From the NCBI GenBank assembly GCA_964494475.1, contig CAZBRS010000077.1:1-20423 (forward strand): a stretch of DNA of 20,423 nucleotides, in the 5' to 3' direction. This DNA is from CAZBRS01 sp964494475. Lineage in GTDB: Bacteria > Myxococcota_A > UBA9042 > CAZBRS01. Both the position numbers and the translations under genes were made by a program. Below, piece after piece: positions 15,001 through 20,423 of the stretch. Every line of letters starts with the position of its first letter. Position 1 is the first letter of the stretch. Below the pieces are notes generated by a model. That model was not told where the DNA came from. It searched no databases and saw only the letters and a program-made list of their open reading frames with translations.

Positions 15001-15305
15001 CGAAGATCAAGGGCACGGCCTGGACGTCGGACAACGACGGCGCGGCCTCGACCCTCGACGCCGACCTGCTCGACGGGCAGAGCTCGGCCGCCTTCGCCCC
15101 GGCCGGCCATACGCACGCGGCCTACTGGGTGAACGCCAGCGCGACCCTGCGCCTCACCGCCAACTCCGTGCAGCCAGCCGCGTGCGCGATCGACCTGGCC
15201 GGCTCCATCGCGCTCACGCACACCTACACGCTCTGCATCTGCGGAAACGTAGGGGCCGCGTGGGCCTGGCGCGCACCCGACGGCGCGACCCCCTGCACCT
15301 GGTGA
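12090..15305 (+). CDS. Secreted tail-fibre-like repeat protein (contains an assembly gap)
   Basis: The product is about 1071 residues counting the 100-N gap. A signal peptide (1 to about 35, ending LGA) is followed by a beta-rich N-terminal domain (38-145) with LYDD, LWSE, FHVLLG and ASVPFALRA, as found in many deltaproteobacterial fibre-like proteins. Three larger modules follow, each opening with YVDE-Q or FVNE-Q (residues 203, 422 and 598). They carry about ten HxH motifs, several as HLHDDRY or HTHDERY, like phage tail-fibre collar repeats. From about residue 726, 20-residue units (AVTTAAILNGTIAPADLADA) suggest a trimeric beta-solenoid shaft. The C-terminus has DADLLDGQSSAAFA, GHTH and a small Cys-containing tip. 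No phage genes surround it, and the signal peptide argues for a cell-surface role. It overlaps the upstream lipoprotein gene by ATGA and ends 11 bases before the thioesterase gene. Confidence 0.86.
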   Translation: MKTTRTLPTARPVGLRTCGLLAFATLLALSTPLGASPPQVLNFSGHLAGDAGAHTGEIALTLALYDDPDSFATTHVLWSELSTVFVSEGRFHVLLGSDEANPLPGAVFEAAALYVGVRVGADDELRPRLRVASVPFALRASEAERLAGLSSSDFASAGHVHGFDVLLGQVAPSQLPGAVVLDDELATALQAKADAGHAHDAAYVDEEQPSSVSGAMVRDGSLTLVDLGDSSCGDGQVAKWSETTGGWRCADDLDTVVGAGLGLQLVDGSLRLDEAVVAAWATDTCFDTNDELEAALDGRYAFTDHLHDDRYPLASEVEAALAGKSDATHLHDDRYPLASGVEAALAGKSDATHLHDDRYYPRAESDARLADHVTTALFPILQALDSKAVVGHTHDERYPLATHVATALSGKAPLVHDHAAAYVDEGQAAAITTAMLANGSVRFEKLADEGCAADQVLAWNDATARWACADDREGVYTGADFALAGQACPFGQKATAVDATGSLECADDVAYGAGTALVLAGGKLNVDQGTVEGWARATCYDSAGELTTLLDPRYAPLTHAHAAYATTSDLNGALATKADVFHDHADLYYLKEESDQAFVNEGQANAISGSMIADGTVALVDLSPSACNRGEIAKRALGSDGSTEIWKCAPDNDTQYTSGTGLALTGQRFDVVQGTIEGWAKGVAYDTEAELKTAAPAWDFVASDDLTKATVFGGQVTGTYANLALGNDVVTSSQIVNATIAAADLAAGAVTTAAILNGTIAPADLADASVTSAAIANGTIAAIDLADAIIGSAQITNASIAAVDLAANAVTTAAILNGTIAPADLADASVTSAAIANSSIAAADLDVGAVTTNAILNXXXXXXXXXXXXXXXXXXXXXXXXXXXXXXXXXXLAANSVTSAILLDGGVATTDLAANSVTGAKIVDATIATADLANDAVTSVKILDRTIAAGDLANLTLTDAQISATAAIAPSKIKGTAWTSDNDGAASTLDADLLDGQSSAAFAPAGHTHAAYWVNASATLRLTANSVQPAACAIDLAGSIALTHTYTLCICGNVGAAWAWRAPDGATPCTW
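13008..13151 (+). repeat. Two near-identical 72-base tandem units encoding HDDRYPLAS repeats
   Basis: Units at 13008-13079 and 13080-13151 encode the same 24 residues with a single amino-acid change (Glu to Gly after PLAS) and few silent changes. A third copy begins at 13152 and diverges after HDDRY. The close DNA identity points to a recent duplication. Confidence 0.9.
14265..15005 (+). repeat. 60-base tandem repeat encoding 20-residue fibre-shaft units
   Basis: Six complete units and part of a seventh lie before the gap and about four after it. Each encodes a pattern like AVTTAAILNGTIAPADLADA, with the DL codons falling every 60 bases (14322, 14382 ... 14622; then 14763, 14823, 14883, 14943). 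The assembly gap lies inside the array, as expected for a repeat that is hard to assemble. Confidence 0.9.
14663..14762. other. Assembly gap of 100 N inside the fibre-shaft repeat
   Basis: Exactly 100 undetermined bases within the 60-base repeat array. The reading frame continues, but the repeat phase slips by 21 bases across the gap, so 100 is probably not the true length. Confidence 0.95.
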
Positions 15306-15316
15306 CCGGAGCCCCC

Positions 15317-15772
15317 ATGCCCACGCCCCCCGACGACGTGCTCTCCGACTTTCACGTTCACGCCGATCTCGAGGTGCGCTGGCGCGATCTCGACGCCCTC
15401 GGCCACGTGAACAACGCCGTGTTCTTCACGTACCTCGAGAGCGCGCGCGTGCGCTACATGAACGAGGTGGGCACGGGGGGCGAGGTCGACCCGGGCCGAC
15501 AGTTCCCCTTCCTGCTCGGCGAGGCCTCCTGCCGCTTCCTGGCCACGGCCGGGCTCGGCCAGTGGCTGCGCGTGTTCATTCGCGCGTCGAAGGTCGGCAC
15601 CCGCAGCTTCGAGTTCGAGTACGTGGTGGCCGAGCGCGACACCGACAAGCCCCTGGCGCAGGCGCGCACGACCCAGGTCTGCTTCGACTTCGCGGCCGGC
15701 CGCACGGTGCCGGTGCCGCCCTGGTTCCGCGATCGCCTCGAGGCCATCGAAGGCCGCCCCCTCTTCTCGTGA
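15317..15772 (+). CDS. Acyl-CoA thioesterase, 4HBT hotdog-fold family
   Basis: The 151-residue product, the usual size for single-domain 4HBT enzymes, has no signal peptide and should be cytoplasmic. The family motif WRDLDALGHVNNAVFFTYLE (residues 22-41) includes Asp26 as the likely catalytic acid and the GHVNN turn. The hotdog core continues to about residue 135. These enzymes cleave acyl-CoA or acyl-ACP thioesters; the YbgC/FadM-like subgroup fits best, but the substrate is not shown. ATG 15317 is preceded by GGAG at 15308-15311, and the gene begins 11 bases after the fibre gene and 11 bases before the PIG-L gene, so it is almost certainly cotranscribed. Confidence 0.92.
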   Translation: MPTPPDDVLSDFHVHADLEVRWRDLDALGHVNNAVFFTYLESARVRYMNEVGTGGEVDPGRQFPFLLGEASCRFLATAGLGQWLRVFIRASKVGTRSFEFEYVVAERDTDKPLAQARTTQVCFDFAAGRTVPVPPWFRDRLEAIEGRPLFS

Positions 15773-15783
15773 CGAGGTCTTGC

Positions 15784-16728
15784 ATGACGCACCCCGCTCC
15801 GCCCCTCGACGCCTCCCCCGCCGCGGTCTCCTCCGACTGGTTGCTGGGCCGCCACGGCAGGCCCCTGTTCGTGTTCGCGCACCAGGACGACGAGTCCGTG
15901 TGCGCGGGGCTCATCCACCGCGTGTGCGGCGACGACGGCCGCGGCGCCTTCGTCTGGTGGACCAACGGCGACGGCCTGGCCCCCCTGGCGAAGATGGATC
16001 CGACGGCCTACGGCGTGCTGCGCCAGGCCGAGTCGGCCGACGCCCTGGCGCGCCTGGGCATCTCGCCCACACGCAAGGTCGACCTCGAGTGCTCCGAGAT
16101 CGAGAACTACCGGCGCTTCACGCACGTGGCAAAGGGCGGCGCGCTCCGAGACGAGGCCCTGGCGCACTTCCGCCGCGAAGCGGAGCGCGTCGAGCAGGCG
16201 GTGCGGCAGGCCGACCCCGATCGCGTGTTCGTGCTCGCCTGGCAGGGCGGGCACCCCGAGCACGACCTCTGCCACGTCATGGTGGCGCGCGCGCTCCGCA
16301 AGCTGCGCCGAGAGACCGGTCGCCCGCTGCCCCTGGTCCAGGTGCCCGCGTACGAGTACGTCATCCTGAACCCGATGCGCTTCAAGCCGTGGTACGGGGG
16401 CGACCGACGCCGCCTGCGCCTGACCGCCGAGGAGATGGCCGCGAAGGAGCACCTGCTCAGCGCCTATCCCACCCAGGCCGAGCTCATCGGGCAGTTCCGG
16501 GCCGTGCTCTCGGCGCTGGGGGTGGTCTCGGCGTTGCGCCTCAAGCCCTTCACGGCGCGGGGCTTCCTGGCCGAGGAGGAGTTCGGGGTCGTCGAGCCGC
16601 TGCTGGACTACACGCGCTCGACGCACCGCGCCGAGGCCCTGAACTACATCAACGACGACTTCGAGGGCGAGCCCATCCGCTTCGACACGATGATCGCGCC
16701 GATCGCGGCGGACCTCCTCGCGACGTGA
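15784..16728 (+). CDS. PIG-L family deacetylase
   Basis: The 314-residue product has both zinc-site signatures of the PIG-L/LmbE fold: AHQDDE (residues 32-37) and HPEH (157-160). His33, Asp36 and His160 are the expected metal ligands and Asp35 the likely general base. Members remove acetyl groups from N-acetylglucosamine-type substrates, including GlcNAc-PI, mycothiol or bacillithiol precursors and some antibiotics. The substrate here is not known. No signal peptide is seen. A GAGG Shine-Dalgarno lies at 15774-15777. It is the last gene of the four-gene run. Its stop TGA (16726-16728) directly abuts the stop of the convergent lipoprotein gene, leaving no room for a separate terminator. Confidence 0.92.
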   Translation: MTHPAPPLDASPAAVSSDWLLGRHGRPLFVFAHQDDESVCAGLIHRVCGDDGRGAFVWWTNGDGLAPLAKMDPTAYGVLRQAESADALARLGISPTRKVDLECSEIENYRRFTHVAKGGALRDEALAHFRREAERVEQAVRQADPDRVFVLAWQGGHPEHDLCHVMVARALRKLRRETGRPLPLVQVPAYEYVILNPMRFKPWYGGDRRRLRLTAEEMAAKEHLLSAYPTQAELIGQFRAVLSALGVVSALRLKPFTARGFLAEEEFGVVEPLLDYTRSTHRAEALNYINDDFEGEPIRFDTMIAPIAADLLAT

Positions 16729-19338
16729 TCAGAAGTTCGTGCTGGCGTGCGGACCCGCGACGCCGGCCGTTCCGTCGGGGCCGAGCGCGCTGCCGCCCGA
16801 ACCTCCCTGACCCCCGGCCCCTTCGAGCGCCACGTCGTTGTCGAGGGTGTAGGCCGCCGATCCGGTGGCCCCGTGCACGTAGATGCCGTAGCTGGCGCCA
16901 CCGCAGCCGCCACCGCCGCCACCACCGTGCCCACCGTCGCCGCCCTGGCCGCCGCGACCGCCGCCACCGGCGCACCACGCGGTGTAGGTGTCGTCGCCGT
17001 CGTCGCCGCCGTTGCGACCGTCGCCCCCGAGGCCGCCCACGCCGCCGTAGCCGCCCGCGCCGCCGTCGCCGCCCACGCCGGTCTCGATGACGTTGCCCGC
17101 GAGCACCGGCAACGAAGCGGGCGCCGCGCCGAAGACCACCAGCACCCCGAACGAGCCGCCGCCGCCGGTGCCCCCGGTGCCGCCCACGGCGCCGCAGCCG
17201 CCGCTGCCGCCGCCGCCGCCGCTGCCGCCCACGTCGGTGTACAGCACCTGCGGAGCGCCCGTGCAGCCCCACGTCTCGACCCCGCCGCCCGCGCCGCCAC
17301 CGCCGCCGCCGTTGCCCGGACCACCCGCTCCGCCGTCGGAGCCGGCGCCCGCGATCCACGTGCTGCCCTCGAACGCGCCCAGGGCACTGGGGCAGCCCTG
17401 GCCGCCCCCGCCCTGCGTGCCGTCGGCGCCGTCCTGCCCGGGCGAGCCGTCCTGGGGCAGCCAGTCGCTGCCGTCGGGCGTCTTGGGCGCGTTGCACACG
17501 TTGCAGCTGCTGTAGCCGGACCAGAGCAGGCCGTCGTACCCGGGCTCGCCCCCGAGCGCCGGCGCGAGCCCCGCCCCCGCGCTGCCGTGCTCCTCGACCT
17601 CGGGCGCCTGGTCGAGGGGCGCCTCCTTCGGCTGGCCCGCGCCCGTCTCGTCGTAGTCGGGGCAGATGGAGTTGCCGCCCGCCCCCCCCGCCACGTCGAG
17701 CTCGCCGCACGACGAGACGCCGCCCGCGCCGCCCGCGTTGTGGTGGGCGGCCGTGCAGGGGTTGACGCCGATGTCGTAGGCGGCCAGGCCCGCCACGCCG
17801 GCCGCGCCGGACGTGCCATCGACGCCGTCGACCCCGCGCAGCCCCGGGCCGCCGTGCCCGGCGACCACCCGGCAGCCGCGCACCACCAGCCGCTCGTCGC
17901 AGTCGCGCACGAGCACGGCCACGCTCGACTCGCCGGGGTCGTCGGCGTAGCCGCCGTAGACCGTGAAGCCGTCGAAGGTCGTGGCGTCGGTGACCCCGTC
18001 GGCGATGACGGCCGCGGGGTCGGCCGGCGAAGGCTCGTCGCCGAAGATCACGGTCTCGTACACCAGAGGATCGCGCACGCGGAAGTCGGCCGAGTAGCCG
18101 CCGTACACGTGCACCCCCGAGGCCAGACGAAGGGTCTCCTCGTACACGCCCGTGGCCACGTACACGTCGCGGAGGCCCAGGCCCGCCGCGAGCTCGAGGC
18201 CCGCCTGCACGCTGCGCAGGGGCTCGCTGATGAAGCCGGGCGCCGCGTCGTCGCCGTTCTTGGCCACGAACACGGCGTTCGCCACCTCGCCGTCGATGCC
18301 GTCGCAGTTCGCGTCGGGCCACTCGTCGCCGGGCACGTCGACGGCCTGAATCAGCACGCACTCGCACCCGTTCACGGGGTTGGCGTCGACGTTCACGTAG
18401 TAGAGCTCGCACTCGAGCACGCAGGTCGGCACGCCCTCGACGTCGCGGCAATGGGCCGCGCCGTTGGCGTAGGTGTCGATGGTGCAGTTCTTCTCGCACG
18501 AGCCGCAGGCCTGGTCGGTGTCGTACACGCCCTCGACGCTCCGGAAGCCCTCGTCGAGCACGCCGTCGCAGTCGTCGTCGGCGCCGTTGCAGATCTCGAC
18601 GGGCAGGCCGCAGTCGCCCCAGCCGCCGGCCTCGCAGAAGCGCACGCCGTAGCACGTGGCCGAGCCGGTCGTGACCTTGCACGACTTCTCGAGGCCGAGC
18701 GAGGCCTCGGTGCACACGCACGAGCCGTTGTCGGGGCGGCAGAGCGACGCGGGGCCCCCGGCCAACTCGTACTCGGTGCACTCGTACGAATCGGGGCAGC
18801 CGGCGGCGCACTCGGACAGGCAGTACCGCCCGCCCTCGAGCTCGACGCAGCGGCCCCCGGAGCACTGTACGTCGGACGAGCACGGCTCGCACAGCCGGTC
18901 GAGCAGCGGCAGGCACAGGAAGACCGGATCGGACCCCGTGAGCTGGATGCCCTTGCACGAGTAGCCGCTCTGGCACTCGTCGACGCAGAACTCGGTGCAG
19001 AGCCAGCCGTCGTAGCCCTCGATGCAGAAGCCGCTCGCGCAGTCCTCGGGCCCGTCGCAGGGCGTGCCGAACAGCCCCTTGGGGGCCTCGACCTCCTCGG
19101 CCTCCTCGGCGTCCTCGACCTCGGCCACCTCGTGCGCCGGGTCCTGCCACTGGATGAGGTCGGGCTCGTCGTCGGACGGCTTGGTGTCGACCCCGATGTC
19201 GGGCAGCAGGGCATCGGCCAGGTCGGGGCCGCTCCAGTCGAACGCGTCGGACACGTCGCCGCCGGTACCGACCGAACTGCCCGAACAGGCGCCCAGCACG
19301 AGCCCCGCCAACACCACCAGACCGAACGTCGCGCGCAT
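16729..19338 (-). CDS. Large Cys-rich lipoprotein with MopE-like motif, DUF1565-like region and Gly-rich tail
   Basis: The 869-residue product starts at ATG 19338, with AGGAGG 4 bases upstream and a clear lipobox (LGAC, Cys18). An acidic tether (about residues 19-87) leads to Cys-rich units (94-245), including FGTPCDGPEDCASGFC. A MopE-like motif, CNGADDDCDGVLDEG (250-264), may bind metal. Residues about 344-470 (NCDGIDGEV-NAVFVAKNGDD, YVATGVYEET, GVHVYGGY) resemble DUF1565-type beta-helix proteins. From about 530 to the end the chain becomes Gly-rich (runs of GG, GGA and GGD), reminiscent in composition of mycobacterial PGRS proteins but not homologous on this evidence. Scattered Cys remain within the Gly-rich part. 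No enzyme motif was recognised, so a surface adhesin or matrix role is inferred. The open frame extends 219 bases upstream, but that part lies over the promoter and is not coding. Confidence 0.88.
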   Translation of the reverse strand: MRATFGLVVLAGLVLGACSGSSVGTGGDVSDAFDWSGPDLADALLPDIGVDTKPSDDEPDLIQWQDPAHEVAEVEDAEEAEEVEAPKGLFGTPCDGPEDCASGFCIEGYDGWLCTEFCVDECQSGYSCKGIQLTGSDPVFLCLPLLDRLCEPCSSDVQCSGGRCVELEGGRYCLSECAAGCPDSYECTEYELAGGPASLCRPDNGSCVCTEASLGLEKSCKVTTGSATCYGVRFCEAGGWGDCGLPVEICNGADDDCDGVLDEGFRSVEGVYDTDQACGSCEKNCTIDTYANGAAHCRDVEGVPTCVLECELYYVNVDANPVNGCECVLIQAVDVPGDEWPDANCDGIDGEVANAVFVAKNGDDAAPGFISEPLRSVQAGLELAAGLGLRDVYVATGVYEETLRLASGVHVYGGYSADFRVRDPLVYETVIFGDEPSPADPAAVIADGVTDATTFDGFTVYGGYADDPGESSVAVLVRDCDERLVVRGCRVVAGHGGPGLRGVDGVDGTSGAAGVAGLAAYDIGVNPCTAAHHNAGGAGGVSSCGELDVAGGAGGNSICPDYDETGAGQPKEAPLDQAPEVEEHGSAGAGLAPALGGEPGYDGLLWSGYSSCNVCNAPKTPDGSDWLPQDGSPGQDGADGTQGGGGQGCPSALGAFEGSTWIAGAGSDGGAGGPGNGGGGGGAGGGVETWGCTGAPQVLYTDVGGSGGGGGSGGCGAVGGTGGTGGGGSFGVLVVFGAAPASLPVLAGNVIETGVGGDGGAGGYGGVGGLGGDGRNGGDDGDDTYTAWCAGGGGRGGQGGDGGHGGGGGGGCGGASYGIYVHGATGSAAYTLDNDVALEGAGGQGGSGGSALGPDGTAGVAGPHASTNF
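16797..17421 (-). repeat. Gly-rich low-complexity coding region
   Basis: Residues about 640-848 of the large lipoprotein are dominated by Gly with Ala, Asp and Ser. The opposite strand therefore reads as apparent proline-rich and alanine-rich proteins, which are artefacts. Confidence 0.8.
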
Positions 19339-19379
19339 GGTACCTCCTCGCCGGGCCCTGGAATGAAAAGGGCTCAGGG

Positions 19380-19407
19380 ATACTAGCGATCCCGAGGTGC
19401 GTGTCAA
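19380..19407 (-). promoter_or_regulatory. Strong sigma70-type promoter of the large lipoprotein gene
   Basis: On the minus strand, TTGACA (19407-19402), a 16-base spacer and TAGTAT (19385-19380) lie 41 bases before the ATG at 19338. The perfect -35 and good -10 fix the start and show that frame sequence further upstream is not translated. Confidence 0.65.
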
Positions 19408-19465
19408 CGCGAATGCGTGACGCGGTGCGTCAGGGGCGGAGGCGCTGGAGGAATGAGAGGGGCGC

Positions 19466-19502
19466 AAAAACACGAAAGCCAGGGTCCGGGCCCTGGCTTT
19501 CG
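19466..19502 (-). terminator. Rho-independent terminator of the tRNA-Val transcript
   Basis: On the minus strand a perfect 12-pair stem (CGAAAGCCAGGG / CCCTGGCTTTCG) with a 6-base loop is followed, after two bases, by five T. It begins 5 bases after the tRNA end. It would also stop any read-through from dksA, before the large lipoprotein promoter. Confidence 0.9.
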
Positions 19503-19507
19503 TTTCG

Positions 19508-19579
19508 TGGGCGATGCTGGGATCGAACCAGCGACTTCCACCGTGTGAAGATGGCACTCTACCGCTGAGTTAATCGCCC
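19508..19579 (-). tRNA. tRNA-Val (anticodon CAC)
   Basis: The 72-base gene folds as a complete cloverleaf: acceptor GGGCGAT / ATCGCCC, D arm ACTC-AGCGGTA-GAGT, anticodon arm CCATC-TTCACAC-GGTGG, five-base variable loop, and T arm GCTGG-TTCGATC-CCAGC. The anticodon CAC reads GUG, a favoured Val codon in GC-rich DNA. The discriminator is A, and CCA is not encoded, so it must be added after transcription. Confidence 0.95.
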
Positions 19580-19599
19580 ACAGGTCGCGGCAGGGCGTT

Positions 19600-19628
19600 C
19601 TTTTAGTCGACGTCGGGCACGCTGTCAA
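19600..19628 (-). promoter_or_regulatory. Promoter of tRNA-Val with a GC-rich discriminator
   Basis: On the minus strand, TTGACA (19628-19623), a 17-base spacer and TAAAAG (19605-19600) lie 20 bases before the tRNA. The bases after the -10 (AACGCCC) are GC-rich near the start, a feature of stable-RNA promoters under ppGpp/DksA control in E. coli. Seven-base inverted repeats (CGGGCAC, 19614-19620 and 19639-19645) flank the -35. Confidence 0.6.
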
Positions 19629-19659
19629 GCCGTTTCCCGTGCCCGCGCCGATTCGCCCG

Positions 19660-20022
19660 TCAGATGTACTGCTTCTCCTTGCGCTCCTGCTCTTCCTTGC
19701 AGCGGATGCACATGGTGGCCACGGGCCGCAGCTCGAGGCGCGCCTTCGGGATCTCCTCGCCGCACTCGACGCAGGTTCCGTAGGTGCCCTCGTCGATCAG
19801 CTTGAGCGCCTGCTCGATCTTGTTCAGCAGGGTGCGCTCGCGCCCACGGAAGCGAATGGTGAGGAAGCGATCGTACTCCGACGTGGCCAAATCCATCTCG
19901 TCGGGCAGCTCTTCCTTGGCCATCACGAGCTCTTGCTCGAGGGCCCGCTTGGCCTGGTCGAGGAGCTCGTCGCGCTTGCCCCCGAGGAGCTTCTTGAAAT
20001 ACTCGAGGTCTTCTTTGTTCAT
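19660..20022 (-). CDS. dksA: DksA/TraR-family RNA polymerase-binding regulator
   Basis: The 120-residue product starts at ATG 20022, with GGAGGT (minus strand) just upstream. A coiled coil spans about residues 1-78, and its tip carries DEMDLA (41-46), matching the DxxDxA motif that DksA inserts into the RNA polymerase secondary channel. A four-Cys zinc finger follows (Cys84, Cys87, Cys105, Cys108; CVECGEEIPKARLE, MCIRCKEEQE). It is shorter than the 151-residue E. coli DksA but typical of shorter DksA forms in this lineage. The role would be ppGpp-linked control of rRNA, tRNA and amino-acid promoters. It lies between cdsA and tRNA-Val on the same strand. No terminator separates it from the tRNA. 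Myxobacteria may carry several paralogues, so which one this is stays open. Confidence 0.88.
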   Translation of the reverse strand: MNKEDLEYFKKLLGGKRDELLDQAKRALEQELVMAKEELPDEMDLATSEYDRFLTIRFRGRERTLLNKIEQALKLIDEGTYGTCVECGEEIPKARLELRPVATMCIRCKEEQERKEKQYI

Positions 20023-20055
20023 GCCCACCTCCGGGCCTATCGCGGATACGGTTCC

Positions 20056-20085
20056 ATCATACAGAGGCCGCTTCCGTCCGCGCAA
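20056..20085 (-). promoter_or_regulatory. Candidate dksA promoter
   Basis: On the minus strand, TTGCGC (20085-20080), an 18-base spacer and TATGAT (20061-20056) lie 33 bases before the ATG at 20022, inside the 94-base interval after cdsA. dksA can thus be transcribed on its own as well as from upstream. Confidence 0.5.
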
Positions 20086-20116
20086 CGAAAAGCGTCCGAC
20101 CGGGGGCGACGCGCCC

Positions 20117-20423
20117 TCATGCTCCCAGCACCACCAGGGCATAGAGGACCGGCGCCGCGAAGACGAAGCCATCGAAACGGTCGAGCACGCCGCCGTGACC
20201 GGGCAGGATCGCGCCCGAGTCCTTGATGCCGGCGCTGCGCTTCAAGAGCGACTCGACCAGGTCGCCCACCTGCTCGACCACGCCGCACACGGCCGCGAAC
20301 GCCACGGCCTTCCAGAGCGGGACGACCGGCGCGGGTGAATACCACGAGGGGTTCGCCCACGCCAGCAGAGCGAACGCCACCCAGCCTCCCGCCGCGCTGG
20401 CGACCAGGCCGCCGATCGAGCCT
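20117..20423 (-). CDS. cdsA: Phosphatidate cytidylyltransferase, C-terminal part (start lies beyond the window)
   Basis: The last 101 residues are present, from GSIGGLVAS at the window edge to the stop at 20117-20119. The family signature is intact: SLLKRSAGIKDSG followed by PGHGGVLDRFDG, with the Asp residues that bind the metal and CTP. Hydrophobic segments on both sides fit membrane helices. CdsA makes CDP-diacylglycerol from phosphatidic acid and CTP at the inner membrane, the precursor of phosphatidylglycerol and phosphatidylethanolamine. A GTG at 20380 is not the true start, because conserved CdsA sequence continues upstream of it. Confidence 0.96.
   Translation of the reverse strand, partial: GSIGGLVASAAGGWVAFALLAWANPSWYSPAPVVPLWKAVAFAAVCGVVEQVGDLVESLLKRSAGIKDSGAILPGHGGVLDRFDGFVFAAPVLYALVVLGA

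Noticed and set aside
10627..15005. Regular tandem repeats as a possible CRISPR array
   Set aside because: Units are contiguous, in frame and coding, with no unique spacers and no cas genes.
12003..15221. 1072-residue minus-strand frame
   Set aside because: Mirror of the tail-fibre-like gene; its low-complexity Gly/Val/Arg repeats come from reading the coding repeats backwards.
12090..15305. Tail-fibre likeness as evidence of a prophage or contractile injection system
   Set aside because: No baseplate, sheath, tube, capsid, integrase or lysis genes are in the window, and the protein has a signal peptide, which phage fibres lack.
16747..19386. 879-residue plus-strand frame, and a Pro-rich frame at 17087-17515
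   Set aside because: Antisense of the Gly-rich lipoprotein; poly-Pro and Ala-rich text is what Gly-rich codons give on the other strand.
19339..19557. Upstream extension of the large lipoprotein to 942 residues
   Set aside because: It covers a strong promoter, the tRNA terminator and part of the tRNA gene, and the ATG at 19338 has a Shine-Dalgarno and lipobox.
19639..20338. Plus-strand frames over dksA and cdsA
   Set aside because: Shadow frames without motifs; the minus strand carries the zinc finger and CdsA signature.

Overview
The window is very GC-rich, with codons ending mostly in G or C. It is dominated by exported, cysteine-rich and acidic-linker lipoproteins, and one protein ends in a MYXO-CTERM-like sorting tail (Gly-rich, Cys, membrane span, Arg cluster). 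Together with MopE-like metal-binding motifs, tail-fibre-like repeat proteins and Geobacter/Anaeromyxobacter-style haem motifs, this points to a myxobacterium-like member of the Myxococcota (former Deltaproteobacteria). That assignment is an inference from protein style, not from a marker gene. Two runs of exactly 100 N (6563-6662 and 14663-14762) show that this is a scaffolded draft assembly.

Layout. Positions 1-1391 (minus): an unusual regulator made of two FadR/GntR-type units fused head to tail, cut by the window edge. It is divergent from a MYXO-CTERM surface protein (1539-3500). Positions 3632-6895 (plus): a compact cluster of an L,D-transpeptidase lipoprotein, an Ig-like lipoprotein and a multihaem cytochrome interrupted by the first gap. 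Positions 6909-10059 (minus): rsgA, a ribosome-assembly GTPase, and a secreted alpha/beta-hydrolase lipoprotein. Positions 10228-16728 (plus): a four-gene run of a tandem-repeat Cys-rich lipoprotein, a tail-fibre-like secreted protein overlapping it by ATGA, a 4HBT thioesterase and a PIG-L deacetylase. Positions 16729-19338 (minus): a large lipoprotein with Cys-rich, MopE-like and DUF1565-like parts and a Gly-rich tail, whose stop codon abuts that of the PIG-L gene. Positions 19466-20423 (minus): tRNA-Val(CAC) with a strong terminator, a DksA-type regulator and the 3' end of cdsA.

Reading. Housekeeping genes (rsgA, tRNA-Val, dksA, cdsA) sit among genes for envelope decoration. The most intriguing unit is 10228-16728, where a membrane-anchored repeat protein and a fibre-like protein appear to be translated in a coupled way and are followed by two small enzymes. 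This could be a surface-fibre locus. The other unusual item is the double-FadR chain, which faces a divergent promoter with a perfect dyad between the two -35 boxes. No CRISPR array, insertion sequence, integrase or prophage module was seen.
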